Positions 6,077-8,217 of a DNA stretch of 8,217 nucleotides are shown here, piece after piece. Both the position numbers and the translations under genes were made by a program. Below the pieces are notes generated by a model. That model was given only the letters and a program-made list of their open reading frames with translations. It made no database searches and had not been told where the DNA came from. This stretch comes from Gemmataceae bacterium (GTDB taxonomy: Bacteria > Planctomycetota > Planctomycetia > Gemmatales > Gemmataceae), in NCBI GenBank assembly GCA_020847555.1, contig JADLBT010000244.1, positions 1 to 8,217 of the forward strand. Reading direction: 5' to 3'. How positions within the stretch are numbered: the stretch's first letter is position 1; every line of letters starts with the position of its first letter.

Positions 6077-6554
6077 CTTCCACCGACCCCGGACCCCGGA
6101 CGCCCCCAGGCGCTACCCCGACGACCTCGACCGATTACTGCGCGCCTTCTTCCGGTCCGAGATGCCCGACCCCTGGCCCGCGCCGCCGGTGGTTTCCGAA
6201 ACACCGCGTGCCCGGTTTGCCGAACGGCCGCGCCGCCGGTTCTTCCAGTCCAGCCGGATGGCCCTGGCCGCCGCCGTCGCCTTTTTTCTGGTCGGCTACC
6301 TGGCCCTGTCCTGGGCGTTTCCCCAGAACCCCGGCCAGTCCACGCTTGCCCCTGGCGGCCCTTCTTTCGGGCAGGACCGGAAGCTCCATCAGCGGCGCGG
6401 CTCCGTGCTTCCCCCCGCTGGCCGCGTGGCGCCCGCTCAGCCGGTGGAGATCCCGCCTGAGGTAGTGCCGATCCCCAACGGCAAGGCGGAAATTAGCGGG
6501 CGGATCGTGGGGCCGCGACGGACGATTCACCTGCACGTCAAGCAACTCCGCTGA
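6069..6554 (+). CDS. Single-pass membrane protein, candidate anti-sigma or sigma-regulatory protein
   Basis: The 161-residue protein has an N-terminal cytoplasmic part (1-63), a single hydrophobic segment (about 64-85, MALAAAVAFFLVGYLALSW), and a Pro-rich outer part (86-161). Arginines at 55-57 and 63 ahead of the helix predict the N-terminus inside. The N-terminal part includes DDLDRLLRAFFRSEMPDPWPAPP (18-40); a short helix ending in M-P-x-P-W-P is, from memory, recurrent in planctomycete proteins next to ECF sigma genes. The start overlaps the sigma gene's stop (ATGAATGA), and its position plus topology suggest an anti-sigma role. However, there is no HxxxCxxC zinc motif and no detectable known anti-sigma domain, so this is inferred from context. 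AGGGAG at 6051-6056 is 12 bases off, rather far, consistent with coupling. An alternative ATG at 6073 opens a frame without sensible content. Confidence 0.72.
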   Translation: MNDFHRPRTPDAPRRYPDDLDRLLRAFFRSEMPDPWPAPPVVSETPRARFAERPRRRFFQSSRMALAAAVAFFLVGYLALSWAFPQNPGQSTLAPGGPSFGQDRKLHQRRGSVLPPAGRVAPAQPVEIPPEVVPIPNGKAEISGRIVGPRRTIHLHVKQLR

Positions 6555-6592
6555 CCGGCCGGAACGGTGCGCGGAGTGCCGGAGAGAACGCC

Positions 6593-7297
6593 ATGTTCCG
6601 CTACCCGCTCGTTCTGGCCGCCCTCCTGACGGCGGGACTCCCTTGCGGACGTACCCAGTCCCCTGCCCCGAAGCCGGCGTCCGCCTCGCAGTCCGCCCCG
6701 CCGACCACCCTCCTCGCCGCGGGCGCCCAGATAGCCGCCGTCCCGGAACTGCTGTACCACCACCTCCAGCTTCCCAATCTCAAGCCCGGCCAGGGTGTGG
6801 TCGTCCGGCATGTAACTCCTGGCTCCCCGGCTGCCAGGGCCGGCCTCAGGCAGTACGACGTCCTGCTGTCCTTCGCCGGAACCCCGATCCGCGATGGCGC
6901 ACACCTCGTGCGCCTCGTGGGCGCGGCGCTGCCGGATGCGAAGACCCCCGTACTGCTGGTACGGAGCGGGCAAGAAATGACGGTGCAGGTGGCGCTGAAC
7001 GGTCTGACTGCGACCGAACCCGGGGTGGAGGCCAGCGTGCCGAAGGGCATGATCCGGCCGGACGGGCCGCCTGCGGTCAGCGTGGCGGCCGAACCCCTCG
7101 CTGGCGGGAAGTTGCGCGTGACATTCCTGTTTTACTCGGACGGGACGGGAAAGCTGGAGCGCGTGACCTGTTCCGGATCGATGACCGAGATTCAAAGTCA
7201 GGTCCGGACCCTCGGCAGGAGCAACCGCATTCCGACCGGCGTGCAGGCGCTCGTCGATGTTGCCCTCGACCGCATCCGCAGTCTCAACTCGCCATAA
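6593..7297 (+). CDS. Exported PDZ-domain protein, third gene of the sigma operon
   Basis: The 234-residue product starts with a signal peptide (MFRYPLVLAALLTAGLPCG). The C18 context LPC is a poor lipobox, so it is probably secreted or loosely anchored rather than a certain lipoprotein. A Ser/Pro/Ala-rich linker (22-42) leads to a PDZ domain at about 55-137: GQGVVVRHVTPGSPAARAGLRQYDVLLSFAGTPI, with the RAGL-x-x-x-D-V-L-L core typical of HtrA/RseP-type PDZ domains, which bind C-terminal or exposed peptides. There is no trypsin-like or metalloprotease domain. A C-terminal region (160-232: VTFLFYSDGTGKLERVTC..., then GVQALVDVALDRIRSL) is not recognised. GGAGAG at 6581-6586 precedes the ATG, which is 38 bases after the membrane protein's stop. 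In this operon it could sense envelope peptides or bind the membrane protein's outer part, as PDZ domains do in regulated intramembrane proteolysis. That is inference. Confidence 0.9.
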   Translation: MFRYPLVLAALLTAGLPCGRTQSPAPKPASASQSAPPTTLLAAGAQIAAVPELLYHHLQLPNLKPGQGVVVRHVTPGSPAARAGLRQYDVLLSFAGTPIRDGAHLVRLVGAALPDAKTPVLLVRSGQEMTVQVALNGLTATEPGVEASVPKGMIRPDGPPAVSVAAEPLAGGKLRVTFLFYSDGTGKLERVTCSGSMTEIQSQVRTLGRSNRIPTGVQALVDVALDRIRSLNSP

Positions 7298-7323
7298 AGC
7301 CCGTCCGCGCCCGCATCCCTGCC

Positions 7324-7848
7324 TCAGCCTTCCGACGCCTGCCCGGGGTCGGCGTTCAGCCGCGCGCGTAACCGGGCCAGCAGAACGGACTTCGATGGCG
7401 CGACGGGGCGGGGCTGACCCCTGGTGGGACTGCCCGACACTTCCGGGACTGCCTCGGCGGGAGCCTGGTCGGCGGGCGACGCCTGGTGCGGTGGCGGCGG
7501 CGGGATGAAGGGCTCGAAGTCGTCCGCGGCGGGCGCCGCGACCTGGACCGGCTCGGCGGAAGCGGAGGCGGGAGCAGGCCCCCCGGGCGTGTTGAGGATC
7601 GCTTGCAGTTCGGCCTCGAGGACGCGCCGGGTGAGGGAGGCGTAGTTGATCTGATCGAACGGGACGATGATGACGCGCCCCGCGTCGGTCGAACCGGACG
7701 TGCGGCCCCGGACCACGAGGTAATCGCGCTCGGCGCGAACGATCGTTTGTACGATGATCTCGGAACTGTTCGTGGTGATCAGTACCAGCCCTTCGTGGAG
7801 CGCCGGCGGCAGCTTGCGCAGCAGCGGGATCCAGCCAGCTCCCTGCAT
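7324..7848 (-). CDS. Conserved planctomycete protein, predicted Sm/Hfq-like N-terminal barrel with Pro-rich linker
   Basis: I recognise the opening MQGAGWIPLLRKLPPALHEGLVLIT only as a conserved hypothetical family of Gemmata-like planctomycetes, from memory. The 174-residue protein splits into three parts. Residues 1-87 alternate short hydrophobic strands with a glycine turn (LVLITTNSSEIIVQTIVRAERDYLVVRG, then GRVIIVPFDQINYASL), the rhythm of an Sm/Hfq-like barrel with an N-terminal helix. Residues 88-150 are Pro/Ala/Ser-rich and probably disordered, including a run of five prolines. Residues 151-165 form a basic amphipathic helix (PSKSVLLARLRARLN). ATG 7848 is chosen because GGAGG at 7854-7858 sits five bases ahead of it; the same frame is open to 8073 but that extension has no coding character. 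It is convergent with the PDZ gene, 26 bases between stops. Function unknown; RNA binding is a guess from the fold pattern. Confidence 0.82.
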   Translation of the reverse strand: MQGAGWIPLLRKLPPALHEGLVLITTNSSEIIVQTIVRAERDYLVVRGRTSGSTDAGRVIIVPFDQINYASLTRRVLEAELQAILNTPGGPAPASASAEPVQVAAPAADDFEPFIPPPPPHQASPADQAPAEAVPEVSGSPTRGQPRPVAPSKSVLLARLRARLNADPGQASEG

Positions 7849-7942
7849 CGCATCCTCCGCGAATGGATTGTCCCGAGGCTGGACGCGGCGCGTTGCAGGC
7901 GGAATGGCGACCGCTGCACCGTGTCCCAACACCTCCAGCGCA

Positions 7943-7948
7943 ACTATA
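7943..7948 (-). promoter_or_regulatory. Putative -10 box TATAGT for the Sm-like gene
   Basis: On the minus strand this reads TATAGT, the same hexamer as the -10 of the sigma operon. It would give a leader of about 88 bases before the ATG at 7848. No good -35 at 16-18 bases; CCGGC (7957-7961) and GCCGG (7968-7972) form a small inverted repeat in the -35 area. The 243-base gap 7849-8091 holds otherwise only the terminator at 8031-8064. Confidence 0.4.
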
Positions 7949-8030
7949 CGTCCGAACCGGCGGCAATGCCGGGACCGCGCCTGATTTCCAGGCAGGTGCG
8001 GCGGAATGGACTTGTGCCGCGTAAATGAAA

Positions 8031-8064
8031 GCGGGGCAAGCCGACGCAACTCGGCCTGCCCCGC
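8031..8064 (-). terminator. Intrinsic terminator of the right-edge minus-strand gene
   Basis: GCGGGGCAAGCCGA (8031-8044) and TCGGCCTGCCCCGC (8051-8064) form a 14-bp stem with one mismatch and a six-base loop. Read on the minus strand, the hairpin begins 27 bases after the stop at 8092 and is followed by TTTCATTTACG. This U-rich run, in a GC-rich genome, supports a rho-independent terminator and fixes its direction. On the plus strand no T tract follows. Confidence 0.78.
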
Positions 8065-8091
8065 CATTCGCACGGTCAGAGGAACGTAAGA

Positions 8092-8217
8092 TCAGGGGGG
8101 CGAGACGGGGAAGATCTCCTCGTACTCGGACTCGTCCTGAGCCTGGCCCAGGCGGGCCGCGACGATGCTCAGGTCGTCGCTCATCTCATCCCTGGTGAAG
8201 ATCTTGCGGAACTTGGC
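8092..8217 (-). CDS. C-terminal fragment of a minus-strand gene, possibly a PP2C-type phosphatase
   Basis: From the right edge a minus-strand frame runs 41 codons to TGA at 8092-8094, ending in ...EYEEIFPVSPP. The terminator just beyond supports a real gene end. The segment EMSDDLSIVAARLGQAQ resembles the C-terminus of PP2C/SpoIIE serine/threonine phosphatases, where a D-D/N-[ILV]-[ST]-[ILV]-V strand supplies the last metal-binding Asp. Only this strand is in the window, so the family is a guess; the frame itself is better supported. The acidic tail (DESEYEE) after the strand is not part of the usual domain. Confidence 0.6.
   Translation of the reverse strand, partial: AKFRKIFTRDEMSDDLSIVAARLGQAQDESEYEEIFPVSPP

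Noticed and set aside
6527..7966. Long minus-strand open frame (479 codons) across the PDZ gene and into the Sm-like gene
   Set aside because: It is antisense to a PDZ gene with signal peptide and ribosome binding site, overlaps the Sm-like gene in another frame, and is extremely Arg/Gly/Ala-rich with no domain.
7849..8073. N-terminal extension of the Sm-like protein by 75 residues
   Set aside because: GGAGG five bases before ATG 7848 fixes the start. The extension runs through the terminator hairpin at 8031-8064 and the -10 box.

Overview
The window looks like chromosomal DNA of a high-GC planctomycete, most likely a Gemmata-like member of the Gemmataceae. That placement is an inference. 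It rests on GC-rich third codon positions, three Uma2-type endonuclease genes or remnants within 5 kb, an ECF sigma factor next to a membrane protein with an N-terminal MPDPWP motif, and a small conserved 'MQGAGWIPLLRKLP' protein that I recall from planctomycete genomes. No database search was possible. I see no rRNA, tRNA, CRISPR array, transposase or phage gene.

Layout. Bases 1-96 hold a hairpin and seven perfect CCACTAA heptamers that stop three bases before a Nudix hydrolase gene (97-498, +). Two Uma2 genes of different subfamilies follow (592-1266 and 1328-1933, +). A perfect 40-bp palindrome (1955-1994) separates the second from a convergent, exported S9 prolyl-oligopeptidase-type peptidase (2013-4103, -). 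Upstream of the peptidase, on the same strand, is a UspA-type universal stress protein (4204-4659, -). Next to its promoter region begins a 5'-truncated Uma2 remnant (4749-5237, +), a paralogue of the first Uma2 gene.

The second half is regulatory. A promoter preceded by a perfect spaced inverted repeat leads into a likely three-gene operon: an ECF sigma factor (5498-6076), a single-pass membrane protein overlapping it by 8 bases (6069-6554), and an exported PDZ-domain protein (6593-7297). The membrane and PDZ proteins are candidates for controlling the sigma factor from the envelope, but neither shows a classical zinc anti-sigma signature. Facing the operon is a small gene (7324-7848, -) whose N-terminal domain reads like an Sm/Hfq-like beta barrel, followed by a Pro/Ala linker and a short basic C-terminal helix. 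The right edge carries the last 41 codons of another minus-strand gene (8092-8217), perhaps a PP2C phosphatase, with an intrinsic terminator (8031-8064).

The envelope-linked sigma operon and the Sm-like protein are the most interesting parts. The Uma2 genes, the truncated copy and the heptamer array mark the left half as somewhat plastic accessory sequence. There is no clear-cut defence or metabolic system here.
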